A stretch of DNA of 64,000 nucleotides from Lachnospiraceae bacterium XPB1003 (GTDB taxonomy: Bacteria; Bacillota; Clostridia; Lachnospirales; Lachnospiraceae): the NCBI GenBank assembly GCA_900102065.1, contig FMVK01000003.1, positions 186,001 to 250,000 of the forward strand, given 5' to 3'. The position numbers were made by a program, and so were the translations under genes. The notes below the pieces were generated by a model. The model ran no database searches. It was not told where the DNA came from and was given only the letters and a program-made list of their open reading frames with translations. Every line of letters begins with the position of its first letter. Within the stretch, counting starts at the first letter, position 1. Positions 1-9,830 of the stretch are shown piece after piece.

Positions 1-2
1 CG

Positions 3-2678
3 GAACTGCTTTTGGATAAGCAATTCGCAATAAATATAAAGCATATATTGTTGTCGGTCATTCTTACTTTGGTATGTGCATGCGCGATTTTCTTTTTGGC
101 CGATTGCTTTCCAGGAGTTGGAAGCGAGATTTTTGTTTGGTCTGACGGAGCTCAGGGAACGGGCAATTTTGAGTGGAGGAAGGTGTTAGCGGGAGAAAGT
201 ACGGAATATACCTTTGCCGCGGGAATGGGAAGTGAAAGAACGTCACCGTATATTGTCGACCCGGTTGCGGCATTGATCAATCTTGCAACAGATGATATTA
301 ATCTAACCTCTTTTATTTGGGTGATTATAAAATGTTCTCTTGCAGCTGCTTCATTTAATGCTTTTATCCAGTACTTCCTCAGGAAAAAGGATACTATTCT
401 GGTTGCGTTATCGGTAGTATATGCTATAAGTGGATATTTCCTTGGATTTTATATGGTCCATGAGTACCTTAATGTTACTTACTTCTTCCCTTTGATAATG
501 ATCTGTGTACTGCGTTTTGTCAGAACGGGGAAGTGGTTTCTGCTCTCTCTTGCATACGGCTTCAGCTTCTTTTCTTTTTTCTACTCGTCTTATATAAGTG
601 GAGTGTTCAGTTTTATCTGTTTTTGCGGACTTCTGTTTTTCAGATACGGTAAGGATATTCGCAAGATCCTTAAAACCGGATCGATTTATGTTTTATCGGT
701 CATTGCAGGTATGTTTATTGCGGCCTGCAGGTTGCTGCCTACCGTAATGACGATATTAAGAAATGATGCGATCAATGAGGAGGCCCGTAATTTTGAGCTG
801 ATCACGCCCTGGGATTTTTTCTCTAATTTCTTTATAGGACAGTATCAGTCATTTGATAATCCGTATCCAATGGTTTATTGCGGTCTGCTCCCGCTGTTTC
901 TTTGCATCTACTTCTTTTTTGATAAGGATGTGGCAAAAAAAGTCAGACTTTTTGCGGCCGGGGTGCTGGTGTTTCTTTTGGTTTGTACTTTCTTTAAACC
1001 TTTTTACAGGCTTATCCATTTTGGGGCTGAGCCTAATTCATTTGCATTCAGATTTTCCTTTGTTTATACGTTTTATGTCTGCGTCCTGGCTGGATACGAA
1101 CTTCAGGCAAAGGACAGAAGACGCGGCCTGCTTATAATATCCATGGCATTTATCATGACTTATCTGGCTACCTTGCTTTGGAGGGACAGCCATTATGCCG
1201 AAGATGCCAACGGTATGTCGTTGAAAAAACTGCTCATCCAGTCTGTTTTCACTGCATTCTGGGCAGGGATTATCTGGGTCTCAAGTACAAAGTGGAAACA
1301 GAAAATGGTCTGGCTCATATTTGCGGCGATGATACTTGAGTGCGTTGTCAATGGCGCACTGGTTGAGACAGGAAAAGGAAGAGCACCCCTTATGTATGCC
1401 GATGTATACGATATGTGGGTTACCAAGGGGAAGGAAAGCTCCAGGATAATAAAAGAAAGAGCAAAAGAGGACGGTGCGCTTTTCTACAGGGTTGATGAAC
1501 TGAATGCTCCGACATTTAATCAGGGGGCAAAGTTCGGATATAATACTATATCGACTTTTGACAATCTGACAAAGCAGTCGGTAAGACTGACGCTGCAGAA
1601 TCTTGGATATGCCGGATCTGCCAGAGTTCTTTTCGGGCACGGTGGCACGGAATTCACACGGATGATTTTTGATGTCAGATATAACATAAGCATTCTGTAT
1701 AAACCGGATGAAGATCCTGAAAACTATCTCATAGAAAAGTATGATGAACCTTTGTCTGTGGGCTTTATGGTATCGGACTATATCAACAGCTATAAGGGTG
1801 AGTCGGAGAATGCTTTTGAGAATAATAATGAACTTGCAAGCATGATGCTTGGCAGGGATTGCTTTGTGTTTGATGCAATGGGAGATATAGATCCCGATGC
1901 ACAGATTGAATTCGAGGATGATGGTATCGAAGCACACAGGGTGGATGATAACTTTATCCTGGTAAGATCTTCCGCGCTGGATAAAGCCAAAGTCGGGGGG
2001 CAGCTTTCGGAAGAAGAGAAAGCAGAGGGGGAAAAAGCAAGGCTTATATTGTATTTCCCGGATGAAAAAGAAAAAATGTATGCATATCTCTCAAAGGACA
2101 GGAATAATATCTCTGTCTACGATCCCACCTGGCCGGTAGTCTATTCAGAAGGCGGATCCCAGACGATGCTTAATTTTTGTCCGTATCTTTCGATGCCTTA
2201 TATAATAGAACTGGGTAAAAATGAAGAAGGCAAAGTCAATGTGGTCATATATAAGAATTTCAAGGCGGAAACTGCAGATTATTTCACTTTTAAGGATATT
2301 TATTCATATTGTCTGAATGAGGATGCACTGAAAGAGTTTTACGAAGAGATGGCGCCCGGTAACATGACTGTGACGGAAGCTCATGAGAATATGATCGTGG
2401 GTAAAGTGACTGCAACGGAAGAAAAGCCTGTTCTGTTTACTTCTGTGCCATACAGCATATACTGGAATGCTTATGTTGACGGAGAAAAGGCTGAGATAAC
2501 ACCTGTTATGGGAGATGCATTTATCTCTTTGAGGCTTACTCCGGGAGAACATGAAGTGAAACTGTATTATCACAATCCCGTTTTTCCGGTGTCAATCATA
2601 ATCAGTGCTTCGACTTTGGTTTTATTGGCTGTGATATATATGATCTTAAAGAGAAAGAAAACGTCGCAGAATGCTTAA
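3..2678 (+). CDS. YfhO-family multi-spanning membrane protein (5' end may be cut)
   Basis: This is a large polytopic membrane protein of the YfhO family, whose members in Firmicutes are linked to glycosylation of lipoteichoic acid or other envelope polymers. The N-terminal half has many hydrophobic segments, beginning at about residues 12-32. A long soluble, probably extracytoplasmic region follows, and a last membrane helix lies near residues 862-882 before a Lys/Arg-rich tail. The frame is open to the left edge. The first possible start is a TTG at 12, which has no clear ribosome binding site, so a few N-terminal residues may be missing. The family call rests on overall architecture and composition; the sugar donor and acceptor cannot be told. 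Confidence 0.72.
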   Translation, partial: ELLLDKQFAINIKHILLSVILTLVCACAIFFLADCFPGVGSEIFVWSDGAQGTGNFEWRKVLAGESTEYTFAAGMGSERTSPYIVDPVAALINLATDDINLTSFIWVIIKCSLAAASFNAFIQYFLRKKDTILVALSVVYAISGYFLGFYMVHEYLNVTYFFPLIMICVLRFVRTGKWFLLSLAYGFSFFSFFYSSYISGVFSFICFCGLLFFRYGKDIRKILKTGSIYVLSVIAGMFIAACRLLPTVMTILRNDAINEEARNFELITPWDFFSNFFIGQYQSFDNPYPMVYCGLLPLFLCIYFFFDKDVAKKVRLFAAGVLVFLLVCTFFKPFYRLIHFGAEPNSFAFRFSFVYTFYVCVLAGYELQAKDRRRGLLIISMAFIMTYLATLLWRDSHYAEDANGMSLKKLLIQSVFTAFWAGIIWVSSTKWKQKMVWLIFAAMILECVVNGALVETGKGRAPLMYADVYDMWVTKGKESSRIIKERAKEDGALFYRVDELNAPTFNQGAKFGYNTISTFDNLTKQSVRLTLQNLGYAGSARVLFGHGGTEFTRMIFDVRYNISILYKPDEDPENYLIEKYDEPLSVGFMVSDYINSYKGESENAFENNNELASMMLGRDCFVFDAMGDIDPDAQIEFEDDGIEAHRVDDNFILVRSSALDKAKVGGQLSEEEKAEGEKARLILYFPDEKEKMYAYLSKDRNNISVYDPTWPVVYSEGGSQTMLNFCPYLSMPYIIELGKNEEGKVNVVIYKNFKAETADYFTFKDIYSYCLNEDALKEFYEEMAPGNMTVTEAHENMIVGKVTATEEKPVLFTSVPYSIYWNAYVDGEKAEITPVMGDAFISLRLTPGEHEVKLYYHNPVFPVSIIISASTLVLLAVIYMILKRKKTSQNA

Positions 2679-2717
2679 AAAGCGATGAAAAAGGAATTTT
2701 AGGAAATCAAATGTCTC

Positions 2718-2747
2718 TTTACAGAAATTAAGGTGTTCTGATATAAT
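2718..2747 (+). promoter_or_regulatory. Predicted sigma-A promoter for the pilus cluster
   Basis: A -35 element TTTACA (2718-2723) is followed after 18 bases by TATAAT (2742-2747), which is preceded by TG one base upstream (an extended -10). It lies about 90 bases before pilT, in the only gap between the YfhO gene and the pilus genes. It is therefore the natural promoter of pilT-pilB-pilC. Confidence 0.65.
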
Positions 2748-2837
2748 GTTCACGATGTGGGTAATAGGGCAATTCTGCTTTTTTATCCGCTGAATACATG
2801 AATAAAAAATTCTTTTATACGGAAAGAGGGAAAAGTA

Positions 2838-3899
2838 ATGTCTATCAAGATCAGCGATGTACTCATGGTTGCCAAGCAGGCAAAAGCGTCCGATGTTCAC
2901 CTTACTGTTTCACTTCCTCCAATGATGCGTGTTAACGGCCATCTCGTTCGTATGGAACAGTTTCCTGTTCTGACTCCCGATGACACATTGGAGCTGATGC
3001 TTTCTATCACTAACGATCATCAAAGAGAAATCTTCAACAGCAAGGGTGAGCTGGATATGTCATTCGCTGTTGACCCGATAGGCAGATATCGTGTAAATGC
3101 CTTCAGACAGAGAGGCTCCGTGGCTATGGCGATGAGAACCGTTAATACGGTTGTTCCCAATCCCGAACAGCTGGGACTCCCTCAGGCATTCGTTGATCTT
3201 TATACCAGAAAGAGAGGTCTTATCCTCGTAACAGGACCTACCGGTTCCGGTAAGTCCACATCACTTGCTTCGGTTATCAATATGGTAAACGAGCATCGTG
3301 ATGCGCATATCATCACACTTGAGGACCCTATCGAGTATCTCCATCTTCACAAGACTTCGATGGTAAATCAGCGTGAGATCGGATTTGACTCCATGAGCTA
3401 TGCTGCAGCCCTCAGAGCTGCACTCCGTGAAGATCCCGATGTTATCCTCGTCGGTGAGATGCGTGACTTCGAGACTATCTCAGTTGCCATCACCGCAGCC
3501 GAGACCGGACACCTGGTTCTTTCAACATTGCATACCATCGGTGCTGCTTCAACAGTAGACCGTATCATCGACGTATTCCCGCCTCATCAGCAGCAGCAGA
3601 TCAGAGTACAGCTCGCTAACGTTCTCGAGGCGGTTATCTCTCAGCAGCTTATTCCTACGGCGGACGGAAACGGACGAGCAGCGGCTTTCGAAGTAATGAT
3701 AGCTAACTCAGCCGTACGTGCTCTTATAAGAGAAGGAAAGTCACATCAGCTGCTTTCAGTTATGCAGACCAACAGAAAACTCGGAATGATCGCCATGGAT
3801 GAGGCTATCACAGCTCTCTTCCAGGAAGGTAAGATAACCAGAGACATGGCTATACAGTATGCTGTTGATCCTGACGGACTTGCTCAAAAGCTTAGATAA
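2838..3899 (+). CDS. pilT: Type IV pilus retraction ATPase PilT
   Basis: This is a cytoplasmic hexameric ATPase of the PilT/GspE family that powers pilus retraction. The 353-residue length is normal for PilT and too short for PilB. Visible motifs are a Walker A GPTGSGKST near residue 133, an Asp box around TLEDPIEYLH, the Walker B stretch VILVGEMRD, the His box LVLSTLHT and the PilT-typical AVRALIREGK near residue 295. The start is the ATG after a purine-rich GAAAGAGGG. It is the first gene after a strong promoter and lies 48 bases before pilB, so assembly and retraction motors are probably co-transcribed. Confidence 0.93.
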   Translation: MSIKISDVLMVAKQAKASDVHLTVSLPPMMRVNGHLVRMEQFPVLTPDDTLELMLSITNDHQREIFNSKGELDMSFAVDPIGRYRVNAFRQRGSVAMAMRTVNTVVPNPEQLGLPQAFVDLYTRKRGLILVTGPTGSGKSTSLASVINMVNEHRDAHIITLEDPIEYLHLHKTSMVNQREIGFDSMSYAAALRAALREDPDVILVGEMRDFETISVAITAAETGHLVLSTLHTIGAASTVDRIIDVFPPHQQQQIRVQLANVLEAVISQQLIPTADGNGRAAAFEVMIANSAVRALIREGKSHQLLSVMQTNRKLGMIAMDEAITALFQEGKITRDMAIQYAVDPDGLAQKLR

Positions 3900-3947
3900 A
3901 AGTTCGTATTATATTTCGGATATTTCTTCGGAGGTTTAAGGGAACAA

Positions 3948-5702
3948 ATGGCATTATTTGGTCAGAAAAAAAGACTTGGAGATCAGCTTGTAGATGCTGG
4001 ACTGATCTCACAGGAACAGCTCGAGAAGGCGCTCGAGGAGCAGAAGAATACAAAGCAGAAGCTCGGAGAGACCATCATGGGAATGGGGCTTATCAGCGAA
4101 GCTGATTTCGCCACATTCATGCACAGGACACAGGGGTTTGAGCTTGCCACGGATGATGATCTGAAAGAATACGATCCCAAGGCCATTGAAACTGTTGGTG
4201 ATGACCTTGTAAAGAAATACGAAGTCATTCCTTTCGGATTTGAGAGTATCACCGAGATAAAGGTCGCAATGTCAGATCCTATGAACCTGGCTATCATCGA
4301 TGATATTACGATGAGGACAGGTCTGGAAGTAATTCCTTACTATGCACCGCTGAAGATGATAAGTGTTTATCTCGGCAAGATGTATGGAAAACAGGAAACT
4401 TCCGATGCGGCTAAGCAGTTCGAAGAAGAGCATGCCGAAGAATATGCCGGCCTTGAAGAGAAGGAAGAAGATACAGCCATTGGTGATTCACCTATCGTTA
4501 AGATAGTTCGTTCCATGATCCAGCAGGCTGTTCGTGAAGGCGCGTCCGATATACATATTGAGCCTCTGGAGCACAGCGTTCGTATCAGAAACCGTGTCGA
4601 CGGTATGCTTCAGGAAGATGCAACATATTCAACCAATATGCTGCAGGCTATGACGGCGCGTATAAAGATCATCTCCGGACTTGATATCTCTGAGAAGAGA
4701 AAACCTCAGGACGGTCGTTTGACTTATGTGGTTGACGGCGTTGAATTCGATGTCCGTGTTTCTGTTCTTCCTACTGTTTACGGAGAGAAGACAGTAATGC
4801 GACTTACCAAGAAGCAGGGACTTACTCAGGAGAAAAAGTACCTCGGTCTCTATCCTGATGATGAGCAGAAGCTTGATAATATCATGAACAACCCTCATGG
4901 TATCATTCTTGTTACAGGTCCTACCGGTTCCGGTAAGTCTACAACATGTTACACGGTTCTTAATGAGCTTAACAGACCTGAAGTTAATATCATTACCGTT
5001 GAAGACCCTGTCGAAGCTAATATCGCAGGAATCAATCAGGTACAGGTTAATGTTAAAGCGGGACTTACATTTGCATCGGCGCTCAGATCCATTCTCCGTC
5101 AGGACCCGGATATCATCATGATCGGTGAGATCCGAGACGGCGAGACTGCACAGATCGCGGTTCAGGCATCTATCACAGGTCACCTTGTTATTTCTACACT
5201 TCATACAAACTCTACAGCCGCATCGGTTACACGTCTTATCGATATGGGTGTTGAAGCCTACATGATCGGTGATGCTGTCGTAGGTATCATCGCTCAGCGT
5301 CTCGTAAGAAGACTTTGCAATGACTGCAAGGTTCCGCATAAAGCAACACCTCAGGAGCTTGTTTTGCTGGGAGAACCGGAGGATGCCGATATCACGGTTT
5401 ATGAGCCCGGCGGATGCGAGAAGTGCGGTAACGGTTATAAGGGACGAAAGGCTATTTATGAGATAATGCCTATATCTGTGGGAATCAGAAGGATCCTTCA
5501 CCAGACTGTAACAGCCGAGACCATTGAGAATCAGGCTGTGTCTGAAGGCATGAATACACTGCGAATGTCCGGAGCAAGGAATGTTAAGGAAGGAACTACT
5601 TCTATAGCAGAAATGATCCGTGTGGCTTATGATATGGATGCTCAGGCTGAGGCGAATAAGGTTGTAGGCGGAGAGCAGGCTGAAGAAGAAGCGCAGAACT
5701 GA
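3948..5702 (+). CDS. pilB: Type IV pilus assembly ATPase PilB
   Basis: This is the extension motor ATPase of the type IV pilus, in the GspE/PilB family, at the expected length of 584 residues. An N-terminal MshEN-like domain (about 1-150) carries the repeated LGDQLVDAGLIS type of motif, a module that binds cyclic-di-GMP in some relatives. The ATPase core has Walker A GPTGSGKST near residue 324, Walker B IIMIGEIRD and a His box HLVISTLHT. A four-cysteine zinc motif lies near residues 460-510 (CNDC and CEKCG). The start follows a GGAGG. It sits between pilT and pilC, as in many pilus operons. Confidence 0.93.
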   Translation: MALFGQKKRLGDQLVDAGLISQEQLEKALEEQKNTKQKLGETIMGMGLISEADFATFMHRTQGFELATDDDLKEYDPKAIETVGDDLVKKYEVIPFGFESITEIKVAMSDPMNLAIIDDITMRTGLEVIPYYAPLKMISVYLGKMYGKQETSDAAKQFEEEHAEEYAGLEEKEEDTAIGDSPIVKIVRSMIQQAVREGASDIHIEPLEHSVRIRNRVDGMLQEDATYSTNMLQAMTARIKIISGLDISEKRKPQDGRLTYVVDGVEFDVRVSVLPTVYGEKTVMRLTKKQGLTQEKKYLGLYPDDEQKLDNIMNNPHGIILVTGPTGSGKSTTCYTVLNELNRPEVNIITVEDPVEANIAGINQVQVNVKAGLTFASALRSILRQDPDIIMIGEIRDGETAQIAVQASITGHLVISTLHTNSTAASVTRLIDMGVEAYMIGDAVVGIIAQRLVRRLCNDCKVPHKATPQELVLLGEPEDADITVYEPGGCEKCGNGYKGRKAIYEIMPISVGIRRILHQTVTAETIENQAVSEGMNTLRMSGARNVKEGTTSIAEMIRVAYDMDAQAEANKVVGGEQAEEEAQN

Positions 5703-5767
5703 TCTTTAAAAAGTGTTATATTTCAAAAACATCTATCAATAAATAAAGAAAAGGTGGGACACAAAGA

Positions 5768-6978
5768 ATGGCACAGTATAATTACCGGATCATAACTCCG
5801 GCGGGAAAAGAGAAGAAAGGAACGTTACAGGCTAAGTCGAGAGACGCGGCTATGACGATGCTCAAGAATGAGAAGAATGTCGTTGTGCAGTGTGATGAGG
5901 CGACAACGCTTACCGCTCCTTTTGCTGTATTACATAAGGGACAGAAGGTTAAGCCCAGAGATCTTGCGCTTTTTTGTCACCAGTCCCATCCATCAACAAT
6001 GCCGGTGTTAGCGTTGTCGAAGCCTTCGGTATGCTTGCTGATCAGACCGAGAACAAAGCCCTTCAGGATGCCATCAATGCTGTTCATACTGATATCGGAA
6101 AAGGTGAAACTCTCGCAAAGGCCATGAGAAAGCAGGGCGGTGTATTCCCGGAAATGCTTTGTAACATGGTTGAAGCCGGTGAAGCATCAGGTTCCCTTGA
6201 TAAGTCTTTTGACAGAATGTCAATTCAGTTTGAAAAGGATGCCGCATTGCAGCAGGCTGTTAAAAAAGCGGTCACTTATCCTATCATCCTTGTTGTGGTA
6301 ATGATCGCCGTAATAGTTGCCATGATGATCTTTGTTATACCTACATTCATGAACATGTTCGCAGATCTGGATGTTGAAATGCCTGCGTCAACAATGTTCA
6401 TCGTTCATCTCAGTGACTTCATGGTTGCTTGGTGGTGGCTGTGCCTGATCGTAGTTATTGCGCTTATCTTCGGATGGAAAGCTTATGCAGCAACAGAATC
6501 CGGAAAAGAAGTAACAAGCGCTCTCGCTATTAAACTTCCTATTCTTGGTAATGTTAAGACCAAGAGCGCCTGTGCAAGACTCGGACGTACTCTGTGTACT
6601 CTTCTCGGCGCCGGTGTTCCTATGGTTGATGCCATTGATATCACGGGACGGTCAATGGAAAATCTGCTTTATAAGCGTGCAATGAAGGATGCAAAGGATC
6701 AGGTTCTTCGAGGTGTTCCTCTTTCGAAACCTCTTCAGAGCTGTGGACTTTTCCCTGCCATGGTAGTACACATGGTTGCTATCGGTGAGGAAACCGGTAA
6801 TATCGAGGCCATGCTTGAAAACGTTGCTCAGTATTATGAGGAAGATGTTCAGCTTGCTACTGAACAGATGATGACGATCCTCGAGCCGGCTATCATAGTA
6901 GTAATGGCAGTTATCGTAGGATATATGTGTATCGCTATTTTCCAGCCTATGCTTACTCTGTACGATGCATTGTCATAA
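5768..6978 (+). pseudogene. pilC: pilC, inner-membrane platform protein, with a one-base frameshift
   Basis: PilC/GspF is the inner-membrane platform that couples the PilB and PilT motors to the growing pilus. The reading frame starts at 5768 and is PilC-like up to LALFCHQ, ending at 5983. From about 5989 the homologous frame is the -1 frame (SINNAGVSVVEAFG) and it stays open to 6978. The two parts together span 1211 bases. Adding one base gives 404 codons, the normal PilC length, so a single base appears to be missing between 5984 and 5988. The second half has the usual two F-domain repeats and three membrane segments. If the shift is real, the pilus should be non-functional. A sequencing error is an equally good explanation. 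Confidence 0.8.
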
Positions 6979-7027
6979 AAACGACCGGACAACTAAAGCC
7001 GGCGTGATTTCGATGATTTAAACAGAA

Positions 7028-7058
7028 AGACCGTCCGTCAGATCGGGCGGTCTTTTTT
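7028..7058 (+). terminator. Rho-independent terminator after pilC
   Basis: A 10-bp stem (AGACCGTCCG with CGGGCGGTCT, one G-U pair) with a six-base loop is followed by six T. The T tract runs directly into the GGAGG of the prepilin peptidase gene, so some read-through must occur or that gene has another promoter. Confidence 0.88.
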
Positions 7059-7074
7059 GGAGGTTTTGATCTTA

Positions 7075-7806
7075 ATGTTACAGATTTTTTCTTTGGTTTT
7101 AACAGCTTTGGCAGGAACGGTGGTGGGATGGGCTGTCTCTTTTTATTCCGGCTTTTGCGTTGCTGTTGGACCGGAAGAGGATGAGCGGGATCGCAAGAAG
7201 ATATGGAAGGAATATAAGTGGTCGTTGAACAGTGACGAGGCGAAGCTTATTCCGATGAATGCCGTTGTAAGTGTTCTGATCAACGTCGCTGTAACAGAAG
7301 GAACCGCGATCTTAGGCGGATGGGAACAGACGATCCTACTCGTATTGTATCTTTTGTCGGCATCTTGTCTGCTGGGAGTTGCATACGTGGATCTTAAGAT
7401 CTTTGAGATACCGCCTCTGTATGATATTTTGATAGGGATATGCGGTGCGGCGAGGTTACTTGCCGATATCAGGCACTGGTATGTTTATGCCATAGGAGCT
7501 GTTACGGTAAGCGGGATTTTTCTTTTGATAGCATTATTCAGCAGAGGTCGCGCCATGGGCGGTGGTGATATCAAGCTTACTGCGGCGATGGGGTTGTTAC
7601 TCGGATGGAAAGAGATCCTTTTGGTCATGACTCTGGCAGCTCTGCTTGGTGCTGTTATACACGGGATCATCATGGTGGTAACGAAGAAGGAACACTTGCT
7701 TGCATTCGGGCCGTATCTTGCGTTGGCGGGAATAATAAGTATGTGCGTGGGAGAGCAGATCATCGGGTGGTATTCCCGATATGTCATGTCTCTTATCGAA
7801 GCATAA
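7075..7806 (+). CDS. pilD: Prepilin peptidase (A24 family, peptidase domain only)
   Basis: This is a membrane aspartyl protease that removes prepilin leader peptides. The two expected catalytic aspartates lie in VDLKIFEIPP (near residue 110) and in GGGDIKL (near residue 161), the GxGD motif. Several hydrophobic helices surround them. The N-terminal cytoplasmic methylase domain and its zinc cysteines, present in classical PilD, are absent, so N-methylation of pilins is uncertain. I chose the ATG at 7075, 11 bases after GGAGG; an upstream in-frame TTG at 7057 lies inside the terminator T-run. It would process the prepilin-like proteins encoded downstream. Confidence 0.85.
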   Translation: MLQIFSLVLTALAGTVVGWAVSFYSGFCVAVGPEEDERDRKKIWKEYKWSLNSDEAKLIPMNAVVSVLINVAVTEGTAILGGWEQTILLVLYLLSASCLLGVAYVDLKIFEIPPLYDILIGICGAARLLADIRHWYVYAIGAVTVSGIFLLIALFSRGRAMGGGDIKLTAAMGLLLGWKEILLVMTLAALLGAVIHGIIMVVTKKEHLLAFGPYLALAGIISMCVGEQIIGWYSRYVMSLIEA

Positions 7807-7907
7807 TTATTAAGAATTCTTTAATTTTGGGTATAGCATAATCGTATGAATTATGTTATAAATAAATTTGGAATGTTTCTATAAAAAATGAAAGGGGAGC
7901 AACAAGG

Positions 7908-9830
7908 ATGGCCAACAAGTTTTTGACAATCTATGTAGGTTCCGACATGATCCGTGTCGCTGAGATCCTGAAGAACGGTAAGAGCCAGATAGTACTTACC
8001 AATGCAGCGGAGATCAGCACACCCGCGGGTGCTTATAATGACGGTTACCTCCTTGATGTCACGGCTGTCGCAGAGGCAGTCAGAACTGCTATTTTCGGCA
8101 GAGGATTCAACACGAAGGATGTCATCTTTACTATTGCCAGCAAGAAGGTTGCCAGCAAAGAAGTAGAGCTGCCGTACGTGAAGAATACCAGGAAGCTGCA
8201 GCAGGTGCTGCAGGCTAATTCGGGAGACTATTTCCCGATGAGTAATTCGGGTGATTATGTTTTTGCTTATTCTATTCTCGAAGATTACCTGAACAGAGAG
8301 GACGGCCAGCATAATTTCCGTATATCTGCTGTTGCGGCCCCTATGGATCTTGTAAGGAATTATTACGAGCTTGCCGAAGAACTCAAGTTAAATGTAAAGC
8401 ACATTGACTATTTCGGCAACTCGGTAATCCAGCTTCTTGCCCTGCAGATGACACAGGGGCGTACCGACCTGGTTCTTCAGATCGAAATGGATCAGACCTA
8501 CGTCAATGTTATGAGAGGCAAGACACTTGTATTACAGCGTAATGTTAATTACGGTAAGACAGCTGTTACAAATGCACTCATGGATGTCAAGAAGATTTCC
8601 GAGAAGGATGCCAAGACCCTCCTTTCCAATGAAGCTCTTCTTGATCAGCACGTTACCGCTGATGAATATGCTCAGGCCGTTCAGGGACTGGTAAACGGTA
8701 TCGGACGAGCAGTTGAGTACCACAGAACGAAGAATCCCGGAGATGTACTTCAGGGTATCAAGGTATTCGGCGAAGGATCTGCTATCGCAGGCATCGAGAA
8801 GATCCTTGAAAGAGAGCTTGGTGCGAGAGTTGAGCATTTCGATACTCTTGCAGGTGTCTCCATAAAGGGACAGGCTGCTCTTACCGCTGAAGAAGTACTC
8901 AGATATCTCCCCAATATCGGTTCTGTTATCGAGCCGATGGATCTTAGCATTGGAAACGCGAAGAAGGCTGTTGTTGAGTCTTCGGATCTTAGAAAGTATA
9001 TGGCTGTTGTTCTAGGCGTGGCATTTGTTGGAATGCTTGGCTGGTCAGGTGTGACTTTCTGGCAGCATAAGCAGGCTGCGGATGCAAAAGCTGACTGGGA
9101 GCAGAAGATAGCTCAGATTCAGGATATCGAAGAAATCGCAAAGGCTTATGAGCAGGCGCAGTATGAGTATGTTGCTCTTGCTACCTTTAAATATGAGCCT
9201 GAGAGAAATGATAATAACAAGCTTCTCCAGTTTATTTTGGATCTTGAGAAGATCATGCCTAAGGGAACGACGATCAATTCCATTTCTGCTGTTAACGGTG
9301 ATGTCACATTTACAGTGAAGAGTGACTGGCATTCGACAGTTAAGAATGAGATTGCTGACAGCATTGTCGAACTTAAGAAACTCGATTACCTCACAGCATA
9401 TAGTCTTCCTGACGAAGGTGAAGAAAGATGTATCAGATTTGTCTCCGGATATGACGAGGAAGATCAACCGATCTATCTGAGAGAGAAATCCGATGATCAG
9501 AATAATCTTTTTGTTGGACCAATCTTCCAGATTGATACTACTAAGGAGCTCGAGGAGCTTATTGATGGTATAGCTTCGGGAGATATTTCACAAAATGATC
9601 TTCCGGACGGATTCTTAGAGGCTACACCGGTTATGCTGACACGGACATCGTATGAGATTACTGTTCATATCGGATTTACTGACAGCATAGAGGATGTGGT
9701 TAATGAAGAAGCTGGTATTACCGGTAAGAATGTGATCGAATACGAGAAGGAAGGCGAAGCAGCACCTGCTGAAGGAGAGGGCGGCGAAGAAGCCCCTGTT
9801 GCTGATGATTCGGAAGGAGGCATAGAGTAA
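7908..9830 (+). CDS. PilM-PilN fusion protein, pilus alignment subcomplex
   Basis: Residues 1 to about 350 look like the actin-fold ATPase PilM, with an N-terminal nucleotide-binding start (FLTIYVGSDMIRVAEI). A single membrane helix follows at about 364-386, and then a periplasm-type region with a coiled coil and ferredoxin-like composition, as in PilN. In most bacteria PilM is a soluble protein that binds the short cytoplasmic tail of a separate PilN; here both appear to be one 640-residue chain. A Glu/Ala-rich tail ends the protein. The start follows AAGGGGAGC. The stop overlaps the next start (TAATG), which points to translational coupling with the pilO-like gene. Confidence 0.78.
   Translation: MANKFLTIYVGSDMIRVAEILKNGKSQIVLTNAAEISTPAGAYNDGYLLDVTAVAEAVRTAIFGRGFNTKDVIFTIASKKVASKEVELPYVKNTRKLQQVLQANSGDYFPMSNSGDYVFAYSILEDYLNREDGQHNFRISAVAAPMDLVRNYYELAEELKLNVKHIDYFGNSVIQLLALQMTQGRTDLVLQIEMDQTYVNVMRGKTLVLQRNVNYGKTAVTNALMDVKKISEKDAKTLLSNEALLDQHVTADEYAQAVQGLVNGIGRAVEYHRTKNPGDVLQGIKVFGEGSAIAGIEKILERELGARVEHFDTLAGVSIKGQAALTAEEVLRYLPNIGSVIEPMDLSIGNAKKAVVESSDLRKYMAVVLGVAFVGMLGWSGVTFWQHKQAADAKADWEQKIAQIQDIEEIAKAYEQAQYEYVALATFKYEPERNDNNKLLQFILDLEKIMPKGTTINSISAVNGDVTFTVKSDWHSTVKNEIADSIVELKKLDYLTAYSLPDEGEERCIRFVSGYDEEDQPIYLREKSDDQNNLFVGPIFQIDTTKELEELIDGIASGDISQNDLPDGFLEATPVMLTRTSYEITVHIGFTDSIEDVVNEEAGITGKNVIEYEKEGEAAPAEGEGGEEAPVADDSEGGIE

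Noticed and set aside
5970-5976. Six T in pilC as a programmed -1 frameshift site
   Set aside because: The frame after the T run is still the PilC-like one for CHQ, so the change occurs about ten bases later. The bases also do not form a proper X-XXY-YYZ heptamer in the zero frame.
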